The notes under the pieces: generated by a model
The model's input: only the letters and a program-made list of their open reading frames with translations
Database searches by the model: none
What the model was told of the DNA's origin: nothing
Position numbers and translations under genes: made by a program
Source of the DNA: Atherinomorus stipes
Lineage: Eukaryota > Chordata > Actinopteri > Atheriniformes > Atherinidae
Direction: 5' to 3'
Assembly: GCA_023101725.1 (NCBI GenBank)
Contig: JALJCO010003968.1
Location: forward strand, 434,001-498,000
DNA: 64,000 nt
Shown here: piece by piece, positions 52,790 through 62,912 of the stretch
How positions within the stretch are numbered: position 1 is the first letter of the stretch
Layout: each line of letters begins with the position of its first letter

Positions 52790-53797
52790 CATCTGAATCT
52801 GCTTTAATGTTTTAGAGCTGACAGTTATGACAAAGTTTAATGGTCTTTCCTCTGCTCAGCCGAATAACACCTTTCATTTTTCAGTCTACTTTGATGAAAT
52901 CATTGAAGTTTGTCTGTATCTGTGGTGTGTGTGTGTGTGTGTGTCAGAATAACAAGGCTCATATCTCGCATATCTGATTTCATTCAAGATCTGAAAGCAG
53001 TGTAATTTTCTTATGCTGGAACAACAGTAGGTAAAAATTGCAGTTTTGTTTAAGGAGATCCACACAATTTGAATCAAAAGTTCTTTTCTGATGTTCAACC
53101 ACCTTAAAAACATCCAGCAAATTCAACATATCCTCCTTGAAGAGTGTTTTAGAATGAGGAATACATGTTGTTCCCAACTGGAGGGCTCAGAGGAGCTTGA
53201 AATTTAATTGGTAACAGCCTGCTGGATTACATTCTCTAAAAATGTGGCTTTAAGTTTGAGATCCAGACCACCAAGCTGAGCAGAGGGGAGTGTTTGGGAG
53301 TTTGTAAAGAAAAGAGAGGTCTTGGCCAACCACTAGGTAAACATAAACAGAGAGGTTATTACCCTGTTCTGAAGTCACAACTTGTATAAAACGAACTCCA
53401 GGACAAAACACAGAGCTGCTGCCACCATCCACCTAATCTCTTTTATATATATTGACCCGCGTGCTTCCTGGTATTGAGCTTTCGACCGTTCTGCTATCGA
53501 TAAATGTCACTTTAGTTTCCTGAGTTTTGCTCAATTAGTAGCAGACATCGTGTCACATTTTCCTCATAGTATTTCCACTATGCGTGCACGTTTGAGCGCG
53601 TGCCTTTGCCTATGCGTGGGAGTGTGTGAAAATCAGGACCCTTTCCGTGTGCGCGCTACAGGTGAAGTATCTGTTGTTCCATGCAACATTACGCACAGGA
53701 ATCACACAGGTGGTAAAGGATGAAGACACGCACAACCAACGCAAAATGATATTTTGGTGATTGTTTCAAATAAAAAAAAAAGAGTTTGGACACCTAC

Positions 53798-54102
53798 TGT
53801 GGGCTTTTGGGGTAAAAAGGCAAGGTGACATGGCTAAGATCCTGGATGTCGAAGGCAGTGGGTTCGGCTGAAATCGCCTGCCTCTTTGTCCGCTGCTGCT
53901 CCTGCAGCTCGTTCTGCTTGTGGACCTGCTGGGTCGCAGGTTTGATGACAGAGCGGTATTTGTCTAGCTCATTCTGTAACCTCTGTATAAGCTCATCTTT
54001 CTGGTCGAGCTCCAGTTCCAGTTCATCAATGAGCGCGTCTCGCTGGCGCAGCTCCTCGATCTTCTCTTGGAGCGCGTACTGGAGGTCGCGCAACGTACCC
54101 AT
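53798..54102 (-). CDS. prkg1: prkg1 alternative first coding exon, I-beta isoform
   Basis: This exon encodes the N-terminus of PKG I-beta: 101 codons plus two bases, starting [20 protein letters not shown]. Residues about 4-52 form a longer leucine zipper, which in mammals binds IRAG and TFII-I. The autoinhibitory motif KRQAISAEP is at residues 73-81, followed by [19 protein letters not shown] as in vertebrate I-beta. The chosen start is the ATG at 54102 (G at -3, G at +4). The frame stays open a little further upstream, but only a TTG (54132) lies there, before an in-frame TAG at 54178-54180. The donor is GTAGGT (53797-53796) in phase 2, so the last Gln codon is completed by exon 2, exactly as for the alpha exon. 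It lies about 3.9 kb downstream of the alpha exon on the same strand, so alpha pre-mRNAs must skip it. The 102-residue isoform-specific part is close to mammalian length. Confidence 0.97.
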
Positions 54103-54560
54103 TTCAAGCGGCGGCGACGAGTCACTTCCCAATAAGTTTACACAAAGGTGCGCAGTCGAGTCTTTATCCTCTCTCCTCTACCACGCCGCGCGCAAACTTT
54201 ATCCGGCATGAACAGTTTCAGAGAATGCAGCCCCCGTCTCCGCTGAGGGGAGATTCCTCACCACTGTCCGTCACAGGCGAATGCTGATGATTTGAGGACT
54301 GGACGCGGTTGCCAAGGTGAGCCCATAAAGCATCGTAGGCACAATCATGCAAAGTTTGCTGTCTCCGTCTTCTTTTTTTCTCGCTCTCTATCCCTCCCCT
54401 CCCTCGGCGGTGTGACAGCGGAGGACCGTCCTCCCCGAGTGCGTCAGGCTGCGACCCGGAGAGAGCGCGTGGCGAGAAGGGCGCCTACAGGAATCTGTGG
54501 CACAGTGCAGTCTGCCACTCCAGAAAGAGCAGCGCTCGTCTCACATGAATAATGAAGTCA
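54103..54560 (-). promoter_or_regulatory. Probable prkg1 I-beta 5' UTR and promoter region
   Basis: A GC- and CpG-rich stretch lies directly upstream of the beta ATG. It contains G-rich (on the minus strand) GC-box-like runs around 54390-54415. It stops near 54560, where the DNA becomes AT-rich again. An in-frame TAG (54178-54180) lies in the presumed 5' UTR. A separate promoter for I-beta is known in mammals; here it is inferred from context. Confidence 0.45.
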
Positions 54561-57500
54561 GTGAATACAGCCCCAGTTCAGCCATCATACCTCTGTAACT
54601 TGCCCTGAGGCTGCTGAGAACAGGGGCCCTAATGGAAATTGAAGATGATGGAAAACTTAATGAACCCCAGCGCAAAAAATAAACCTGCTCTCACATCGGA
54701 AAGGCGGCGCTTCTATTTGTATAGTGCTGGCACGTGTTTCGTCTGCGTAAAGATAAAAAGAAATGAAAAATACATCCGAACTCAACTGGTGCTTTTAAAG
54801 ACATAAAACAATTTAATCCATGGAAGACTATGGCTCCACTTCCCCCTGCAAATACATTTTGTGACTATATGGAGCAAGTAATCCTGCAAGAGGCAGTTAT
54901 CTTAAAGAATGTTAAACAGCAGCATTAGAGATGAAAATGCCAAAGCCACTCAGGCTCACGACTCCTCACAGCAGCTTCACATTCCTCATCTAATCTGCTG
55001 TTGTTTGCACTCCGAGCGCTGCTGGTGTCTGTCCACAAGATCCCAATGAGTCATCTGAAGCTCGGAGAGCAGCATTTGGCCCCATGCACGCTGGACAAAT
55101 TCAGAGGAGGATAAAGTGCCAAGGACAATCTGATAGGACTGGGAGTTAGTGAGGGTAGAGCGGCAATTACTGCTGGGCGGCTCTGTTTGACAGGTAGCGC
55201 AGAGAGCCGGGGGAACGAGATTTCCAGGGCTGTGGGATAAGCCTGGATGTTGTGTGGTGGTATGAGGCATCTTTTTCCCGACATAATGCTTGTAAACAAA
55301 TCTAAATGGAGGTAGAAGGTCTATTAGAAGATCTCAGCTGCCCTCTTGTGGTGAGTTAAACAATCAATTCAGGAAGAAAATTACGAGCAGGCAGCCCCCT
55401 GAGCCAAAAGCATGATTAAAGATCCTTCTGTAATGAGCCTTTTTATTTGATTTTTATCGTCCTGGCAAAGAGTGTTGTGGCTCATGCAATTAAATAGAAA
55501 AAGTGTTATTTGTCATAAGTAAAGACAGTCGTCCTTGAAAGTTTACCCTCCCATTAAAGAAAAGTTTAAATGCTCAATCGTAATTCAAATAACAAGAAAC
55601 TGAAAAAAGTAATAATAATAATAAAAAAAAATACTAAATTATAATTTAGTCAAATAAAATAAAAATTTTGCATTTTAGTTTAAAAATAATAATTAAAAAA
55701 TAAACAAACAAAACTATTCCTGCAGAGCACCTAAGTCATGAACAGTGGACCAAAATACCTGTCAGCAGGTAAAAGCCTTATTGAACATAACAGAAAACAC
55801 TGAATTGCAGTGACTCTCCCAACGTTTTGCTCAACAAAAATAACCCCATCATGTTTATTTCCTTGTTTTATTTTTTTGTTTGTTTATTTTTTATATTTCT
55901 GTTGAACCGCAATTCAAAATTGATGTCATGATTTTCCTTAAAAAATGTATTTATTCTTACTTTTGTCAATTTCCACTTATTTCACTGGCAGCTGATTTTT
56001 TGTCTTTAATGGGAGGGTTTGTTAACTTTCAAGCACAATATGTCTGTGATGAAATGTGTTTACAGTAGGTTTCCTCGGAATATGAGATTTCTGAAAAAAA
56101 ATAAATCACATCAGCATCAAAGCACAAACACTGCCAAGCTGTTCCAAGACATCACACAGACAGAAAGTGCAAATCAAAGCATTCAGTGAAACTTTAATGT
56201 GACAACGCAACTGTGTCCAATCTTTCCCAAAAGCTTTGTTTAGCTAAGTTTGTTTAAGCTACAAATGTTTTAACTCTGAGTTCATTAAAACCTAAATTAC
56301 TTTTCATCTTTGTCAAGGGAAGCTGTAGCAGCAAAGCTGACTTCATAATTCCCATCAGGAAACTGCAGGTGCCCTCTGGCTCAGCTACAGTCTGCCCACT
56401 GATACATCCTTTGGATCCACCCAACATCAGAGGGCCCTCCCACTGTCCTTCAAAGATCCTCTACGCTTTAAATTTCACCTCTCTAGCCATCCAGCTCAGC
56501 CCTTTTCCTATGCAGATCAATAGAAACTGGATCCGTTGCTCCATGCTGCTGTAATCTGAGGAGCAGGGCGGGCCGCCGCCGCCTGGTGCCATGTCCTGAC
56601 TCTAATGGGAGGTCACACTGTCTCCGACCCCGCACAATGGACAACCTCCTCCAGACACCAGTGGCACCAAGAGCCATCATCTAACCGGTGCTTTGCATGC
56701 ATCCAAACATGTTTATGTCCATTTCCGTGTCTGTGGTCACATGATTAATCTATTGGTTCACTGAATACTTATTCAAGCATTTCCTGTGAGTCATCAGCTC
56801 AGGACTGATTAGTTTAACCATTTTCATTGATTGTAGGTCAAAGAAAGGATGGCAGTGGATGATTATAAGTCCATATGTGATAATCCTGAATGCAGTGTTA
56901 GTTATTAGTTAGTTGTTGTATTGACTGTTATATTGACATGCCAGAATGGGTAGGCAATTTCTTAATGAAACCCAGACCATTCATGGCATCCTTGAGGCAT
57001 GAATGGTCTGTATGATGGTCTGTATATGAAATAAGGATGCTTCTGTTTTTTTGAAGGTATAAAATGAGGACTTTCCCTGCACTTTATTCATGTAAATGAA
57101 GTTGGAAACCCTCTAGTCTGCTTAATAAAATTGACTCCATGTTGTGCTGTGTCAACAGCCTGATGCGGCTTGTGTTTGTGTGTGAGGGTGACAAGTTGTT
57201 TATCCTGTTGGGTTGTGATTATAGAAACAGATGAAGATTTATAAGAGATAAGACAGCGCAGCTGGTTAAACTTTTTTCCCTAAGTAAACACAACAAAGAG
57301 TGAAGATGAGACTGAATATGATAGGTACTGGATGTGATGACTTCAGCCTCAGGCCTCATGTGAAACCCTCAAAATTAGCCACTGTCAACCTAAAAAGAGC
57401 AGCTAAAGGTGATGAAGGAAGCATATGGTCAAACAAAGCGTTTTCTAATGGAGTATTAAATATCCTCAGACATGCACTTTGGGTCCACAGCGTCCAGCTA

Positions 57501-57977
57501 CTAAAAGCCAATAATGCATAGCACTTCCTCCAGCCTATGTCCTGTGGGAATGCCATGATGGATCTGATCAATTAGAAGCTCTTTCTGGAGCTTGCATTGA
57601 AGCTGCGTCATCGGCCCCAAGAATGAAAATGCTCCTCCATTCATGGCAAAGCTCTTAATCTCTCATTTTGAGAGAGAAAAAATGTGTCATGGAAGTAAAA
57701 AAAGAAACCAAAATGTGAATAGAGGAAACTCAAGAGACTTGCTAACTTGTGTATTTATGTGTCAGTTTGAGCGTGTAGATTTTATCAATACATGCACATC
57801 CATTTGTCAATTTGAAACAGTGTTAACAGCTGAGTATTGATTCAAAGCTTTCATGGAAAATAGTTTGATTCCGCCTGTAAAAAGAAAAAAAAGAGAGGGG
57901 AAAGATGGGACACACAGCGGGCACGGGGGCGTAGGGGAGTAATAAAGTAGTACCACAGCCTCCTGAAACTCTCTTAC
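54561..57977 (-). other. Interval between the I-beta promoter and the I-alpha first exon
   Basis: This is intronic for I-alpha and upstream flank for I-beta. No exon was recognised. It contains an A/T-rich patch at 55600-55720 and a perfect 13-bp hairpin at 56973-57010. It is the place to look for elements choosing between the two promoters, but none can be named from sequence alone. Confidence 0.8.
56973..57010. repeat. Perfect 13-bp stem, 12-nt loop hairpin
   Basis: CAGACCATTCATG (56973-56985) is exactly complementary to CATGAATGGTCTG (56998-57010). A further GATGGTCTG follows at about 57014-57022. It lies in the alpha-specific intron about 1 kb downstream of the alpha first exon. Confidence 0.65.
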
Positions 57978-58234
57978 CACTCAGATTTGGGAAATTTCCG
58001 AAACGTCTGCCTTGACAGGTCCTGGTGCGTCTGGGGTTCCGCGGAGATGCCCTGTGCCCTGCGGGTCCTAGGTCCAATAAGTTGAGCGCTCGGCAGAACA
58101 GATTGACATTTGTGCAATTTTCTCTTCAGTTCTTGAATTTCGTCCTCGCGGTCCGCAAGCCGCCTCTCCAAGTCCCGTATCCTCTCCTCCTTCAGCAGCA
58201 GGATCTTGGCGAAGTCGTCCTCCAGGTCACTCAT
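57978..58234 (-). CDS. prkg1: prkg1 first coding exon, I-alpha isoform
   Basis: This exon encodes the N-terminus of cGMP-dependent protein kinase I-alpha, the cytosolic Ser/Thr kinase of the NO/cGMP pathway. It reads 85 full codons plus two bases and starts MSDLEDDFAKILLLKEERIR. Residues about 9-44 form the leucine/isoleucine-zipper coiled coil that dimerises the kinase and binds isoform-specific anchors. Cys43 (Cys42 in mature numbering) is the conserved interchain redox cysteine. The autoinhibitory pseudosubstrate motif GISAEP lies at residues 62-67. The ATG is supported by an in-frame TAA six codons upstream (58250-58252) and by A at -3. The exon ends in phase 2 at a GTAAGA donor (57977-57976). 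Joined to exon 2 it gives SEW-SKDL; mammals have Arg in place of this Trp. Family identity is from remembered PKG I sequences, and the zipper plus pseudosubstrate match is unmistakable. Which teleost paralogue (prkg1a or prkg1b) is open. Confidence 0.96.
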
Positions 58235-58680
58235 GTTAAAAATCTGCGCTTAACTTTGCCGCGATGTGTTTAAAAAAAAAAACGACGAGCTCCCAGCACT
58301 CGCACAGGTTTCGAAAACCGTCACAAATCCCTGTCTAGAAACGCGCAGGGTGATGATGCTCCGAGAGTCCCCTTCACTGCCCACTTGTTTATTTCACAAG
58401 GAAGGAAAAAAAAAGCAAAGCGGGCATTTAAAGCTGGGGCGCGGAAGGCTGATGGAGCAACGCCACGCTACAGTCCACCAAGTCTCCGGGGAGCCGCTGA
58501 TGATTCTTCATTGAGATTGAGAAAGCAATTACAACAGCTCTTCCTCTCGGAGGGCGCACGCAGGCCGTCAAACTTGGCACTGAAGAGCCGAGACAACTCC
58601 TGCAGTTCACCGCCTCTCACGCTGCAAACACATCACAGAGGAAGCCGCCGCCGCCGCTGCTGCTGCTACCGTGCAATATT
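58235..58680 (-). promoter_or_regulatory. Probable prkg1 I-alpha 5' UTR and promoter region
   Basis: The DNA immediately upstream of the alpha ATG is much richer in GC and CpG than the surrounding introns, as at a CpG-island-type vertebrate promoter. It includes a CCG/CTG-type triplet run at 58644-58667, which reads GCA/GGC on the transcribed strand. No clear TATA box was placed. Promoter identity and extent are inferred from position and base composition only; no transcription start is visible. Confidence 0.45.
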
Positions 58681-59656
58681 TGTTTATGTGCACATCCTCT
58701 TTGGGCGACAACAGCGTACACATCACCTCCCTGACCTAACCTATGGCGAAAATCAATTGTTCCGCACTCGCATTCGCGTCACGGGACAGAGGACTGGATT
58801 TTCAGCCTGTTTGCAATGTTCACTTATGGGGTATGCACACTTCAGTGAAGTGGAAGTAACCCACGTTTATGGCACATGGCCTTCATATTCCCTCATTTTG
58901 ATTACGGTTTATTTGCTCCCTCGACGTTTGACGAAGTTTACTTTGAGTTTTCATTCATCAGCTGAACTTAGACAAATTCAGAAAACAGTTTTTCAAAAAA
59001 GGTTACAGATATAACCTAGGCTACTTAGAAGAAAGTCTGAAATTTAGCCAAAAATTATTCATTCTTGCAGAAAATGAATAAGAATATAAAATTCATTGCA
59101 AAATATTCTGTGTGGCATCTCACTGATTAGAATGATCAGTGACTGGAACAACAGCCCTCATTTCTTTCATCCTCCATGTGTTGTGGAGACAAAAGAGACT
59201 TTAGTGATAGATCATCACTTCTCTCACTGTTCTATTAATCATTAAAAACAGTCATTTCTATGCACCATTTTTCATACCTCTGCCCAAATCTGTTTCAAGT
59301 GAGTTAATTCATTTAGGATGGGAAAAGAGGGAGCTCACGGGTGCTAGAGGGATGTTTCATTAAGATTCTGAGTTAAAAATAGAGTGAACAGATCTTCACT
59401 TAGCTGGTGTGTTTCGACACATTTCACCCTTGTCTAGCTACTGCGTTCTTTTTTATCATTCCGAGCACCCCATGGGTTAGAGATGGAATGCTTATTGCTA
59501 GAAAGTCTCACTACATGCAGTGAATTTATTGTGCTTTTCTAGTTTTATTGCACATTATTAGACATTTCCCTCATTCCCTGTTTACCCCCAGCCCTCCAAA
59601 TGCATCTCAGAATATCACCATAACTGGTTGTAAACCTCATCTCCCATGCGAGACTG

Positions 59657-59710
59657 GTGATAACCCGCTTAAGTCGTGCCTGGCTTGATAATTGCAGTGA
59701 GAGTTATCAG
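59657..59710. promoter_or_regulatory. Cluster of three GATA-type motifs upstream of the I-alpha exon
   Basis: GTGATAAC (about 59657), TTGATAATTG (about 59685) and GTTATCAG (59703-59710, reverse orientation) fall within 54 bp, in a stretch free of visible repeats and about 1.4 kb upstream of the alpha ATG. A role as a GATA-factor-bound enhancer is inferred only. Confidence 0.25.
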
Positions 59711-60954
59711 GCTTGGACTGCAGTGGTTCTTGATGGGAAACATGTATGGGCTGTGTGGAGTGTGCCACATGTTTAACAGTAATTGTGAGCAGCAAAGTGA
59801 ATGCAACCAGCACTCAAAGGCAAGGTGAGGACTAGGGTTGTGCTGTTATCAATGAGGAAAGCAGTCATTGATGAATTATGTATGCAGCAGGCACTGTGTC
59901 CATTATGGCAGTGGTAAATTAAGTGTCACCTTTTGACACTCTATCCATATCAATAGAGGATATGTGTGCTCTGAGTGAGCACAAGTGACATCCTATTCAA
60001 GAAAAAGGGTATTCATGTATTCAGACAAAAATATGGAGAATATCCTCAATCAGGTTTTCATTTAAATGTCTTTGATCTTATACTCTTAGCCCAACATCAG
60101 TGCCTGCAAGTGCTCGTTACATCGTCACCATGACTATATCAGCATCATCAGCCTGAAGTGTGTATCTTGGTTGCCTCCACACAAGAATATGTCCATGTTT
60201 ACACAAAGTGAGTAATGCTGCATAACCAGTTTCTGTTTGTGTTGACTGAGTGCTACATGGGTCATCTCCCCTGGATGATGTGGGTTGGGTAATGGACAGC
60301 AAGTTGACCTTATGGTACCCAAACATAAATGCTCTGACTGCACACGGGACACTGGCATAACTGAGTTCACGATTCTTCAGTGTAGCTGCTATGTAATAAA
60401 GCGTCCATGTGCTGCAGTTGCAGCATTTCTAAAGCATATGCATAGAGAAAATCCAGTGCCCTCTCGCTAGCCTCAGGGACAGATCAGCTTACGGAAGAGA
60501 GGAGGGGCAGACATTAGTCACTGTTTTCCTGTAATACACTCATAGCAGATACACACTGAAGAAAGAGAGAGCGGTGTCTTGGGTATACCCAGACATAGCT
60601 TGCACATCATTATCACCCACATACACACACTTGCATACAAAACTTTATGTAACCATTCACAAAGTAAAATCCCTGTAGACACCAAACACGAGCAGCCTGC
60701 ATAGAAACCTTAGAGGGGATCTGTGTAAGTGCAGTGGTTGGATCAGTATGTTGTTACACTTCTGGAGAATCTTCCCCCAAGAGTCCTTGATGTTGTCGAC
60801 ATCTCTGCTGCTAGTCCCTGTGAGACACCAGCAGCTGGCTGCCTGCCCAGGCCCTCCATCCCAGGAGTAGTGGCATGAGCTCAGGAAGAGGGTGAGGAGA
60901 TGCCTTTTCCCCAAGCAATCTAGTTTAGAGAACTGATTTATATCATCTGGGGGG

Positions 60955-61330
60955 TAACAAAAAAAGGGGGGGGGTTCCCTTTTCCGCACCATTGGGGAAG
61001 GGGGGAGGGATAGGGGAGATTCGGTGGGGAGAGAATAGGGGGAATAAATGGGGGGGGGGTGAGGAGGGGGGGGGGGTGGGGGGGGGGTTGTTTGCATCGA
61101 AAAAAGTGTTGACAGATACGTCATTGTGCGTGGTGCCGGCGGCGGTGCAGGATGTTTTTGAGAGTATAAAATGTTTATAAAATATCCTCTACCGGGGTGG
61201 TGGTGGTGGTGCTCTGGGGTGCGTCGGGGGGGTGGCGGGTGGTTCGTGGAGGGGGGGGGGTGGGGAGGTAGAGAAGAGGGAATTCTTTCAAACCATGAGA
61301 GAGAGAAAAAAAAAAAAAAAAAGAATAAAG
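60955..61330. repeat. G-rich, purine-biased low-complexity patch
   Basis: Many runs of 5-13 G on the plus strand are mixed with GGT and GA units and an A run near 61306-61322. On the minus strand this gives proline- and phenylalanine-rich open frames that are composition artefacts. The patch could be a true polypurine/G-quadruplex region or error-prone assembly sequence. Confidence 0.75.
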
Positions 61331-62085
61331 AACACATTCCCTCCCGCCGGCAATGAAGCGGAGGGAGGGTAGTTCTGAGCCTCTCCAATCCGGAAAGTAG
61401 CACCTCAAATCTTGCATTCTCACAGCAATATCATACAACAACTTCACTTTGCATAGATGTAGTCTCACACTGTAACATGAGCTGCTGATTGATCGCTTAA
61501 CTCGCAGAGGAGATAGATAGAACTAGATCTCAGGAAATTGACTTAGCCAAAGCAATAATGATACTTCCTTCCTGCCTTCCTGCATTAGAACCATCAAAAT
61601 CAGATACGGTAGGTAAGGAGAAGGTGTATATTCAGTGTGAGATAGTTATAGGTCTGGAACTAATGATGACTTTCACTACTGATGAACCTAAGATTTGTTG
61701 TGACTTTAACTCACTCTTTTCTGTTTTGTTTGCCTTGCATTGCTGCTAATACAATGTGAAGCTGTTTTCAACTCAAAGGTTCAGATAAACCTTCTGTTAC
61801 TGTTTCAGTCTGCCCAGTACCAAACTGCTGATACATTCAGGCCAACGTTTCCTTCAGAGCCAAGAGATTGTGAGTGATGGCCTCAGACTTGGCATATTAT
61901 GTAAAACAAAAAAAAAGAGGGGGGGGGGCTCAGTATGATAAGTGAATGTTCATGTTGAAGCTATTGAACACATATTTTATTTACAAACAAGTCAATTAGC
62001 CCTTATTTAGAGTCATTTAGATGTGCATGCTTATTTAAACTTGCATGTCTGTTAGAATATGTTTAATTTAATGTAAGCAACACTA

Positions 62086-62533
62086 CATGTGTGTCTGGCC
62101 TTAAAGCTGTGCTTCTGACTCGTTTTGATGGTACACTGACATTTATTGCACACATTCCTGGAGCCATTGTTGGCCTACAGATTCCCAGGGCTAAGAAACT
62201 ACACTTAACAACTTTTTTCCCCCAGCCTGGGGTATATCACATTACAGCTGCATCGTGCTTTATGGCCCTGCATCACACGCCAGCAACTAGATATCAACAC
62301 ATTGACTGTTTCAAATGTGATTCAGCTGATTCAGTAAAGAAATGTAATAGGATATAATTGGAAGAAGTGAGGAAAAGTAAAGAAAGGGACAGAGCAAGAG
62401 ATAAAACAAGAGTTAACACTGGAATGACTTTTACTGGCTGGAGAGAGCTCAGAAGGTAGAAAGGATGCAAGACAGATCTCAAGTGCCTTCACTAAAGTGT
62501 GAAAATCTGCCAAAGTTCAACAGTGTGACTTTA
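62086..62533. repeat. Interspersed repeat, copy 2 of 2 in the window
   Basis: This is the same family and orientation as 50557-50987, diverged by many substitutions and small indels, so the copies are old. The segment GGAATGACTTTTACTGGCTG is preserved here and corrupted in copy 1. There is no intact open frame. Confidence 0.65.
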
Positions 62534-62650
62534 ATTTATCATGCTACATTTTGCGGCGGCATGTTTCTTACTTTCTCTTTAAAAGGCTCCCTACTGCACT
62601 CTGGCAGACTCTCACAGAGGTGCCCACTAACTACGGCTAATTACCTCAGC

Positions 62651-62912
62651 TCCGCAAAGGAGGTAATGTTCTCGGGAGCGTTGGCTGGTTTGTCTGTCTG
62701 TCTGTCAGCAACTCCACGGAAAAAGTACTGGATGGATTGACCTGAAATTTTTATCAGCCATGTGCCTCAGCCCAAGGACAAAGCCATTAAATTTTGGTGA
62801 TGATCTGGATCACCTTCTGGATCCTGGAATGTTTTGAAGGATTCTTTATCATTGTGAGATCAGTCATGTTGGAAAGGCTGTTGATGAGGCGCGAGTGCCC
62901 CCTTGTGGCAGA
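62651..62912 (+). repeat. Widespread interspersed repeat fragment
   Basis: GCAAAGGAGGTAATGTTCTC, the GTCTGTCTGTC run and GGATGGATTGACCTGAAATT, followed by a (G)GTGATGATCTGGATCA block, match a repeat found across many animal genomes, as remembered. The segment ends near GGCGCGAGTGCCCCCTTGTG. Its class is not assigned, and only a fragment is present. Confidence 0.55.

Larger units (their letters stand above)
48560..53797 (-). other. prkg1 intron between the I-beta first exon and exon 2
   Basis: This 5.2-kb intron is used by I-beta transcripts and is also part of the larger I-alpha first intron (48560-57977). It holds a SINE-like piece (50315-50501), an interspersed repeat (50557-50987) and A/GA/TG microsatellites (52749-52943). 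Nothing else was recognised. Confidence 0.9.

Noticed and set aside
54103..54132. Ten-codon N-terminal extension of the I-beta exon
   Set aside because: The upstream start would be TTG. The conserved MGTLRDL start at 54102 has a strong Kozak context, and no upstream in-frame ATG precedes the TAG at 54178-54180.
58385..59014. 209-codon open frame on the plus strand, divergent from the alpha exon
   Set aside because: It starts at TTG, lies in GC-rich promoter DNA where stops are rare, and shows no recognisable domain. A divergent transcript is possible but unsupported.
60657..61403. Longest open frame in the window (248 codons, minus strand), rich in Pro and Phe
   Set aside because: It runs through G-tract and A-tract low-complexity DNA. 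The protein is homopolymer-like with no domain, so this is a composition effect.
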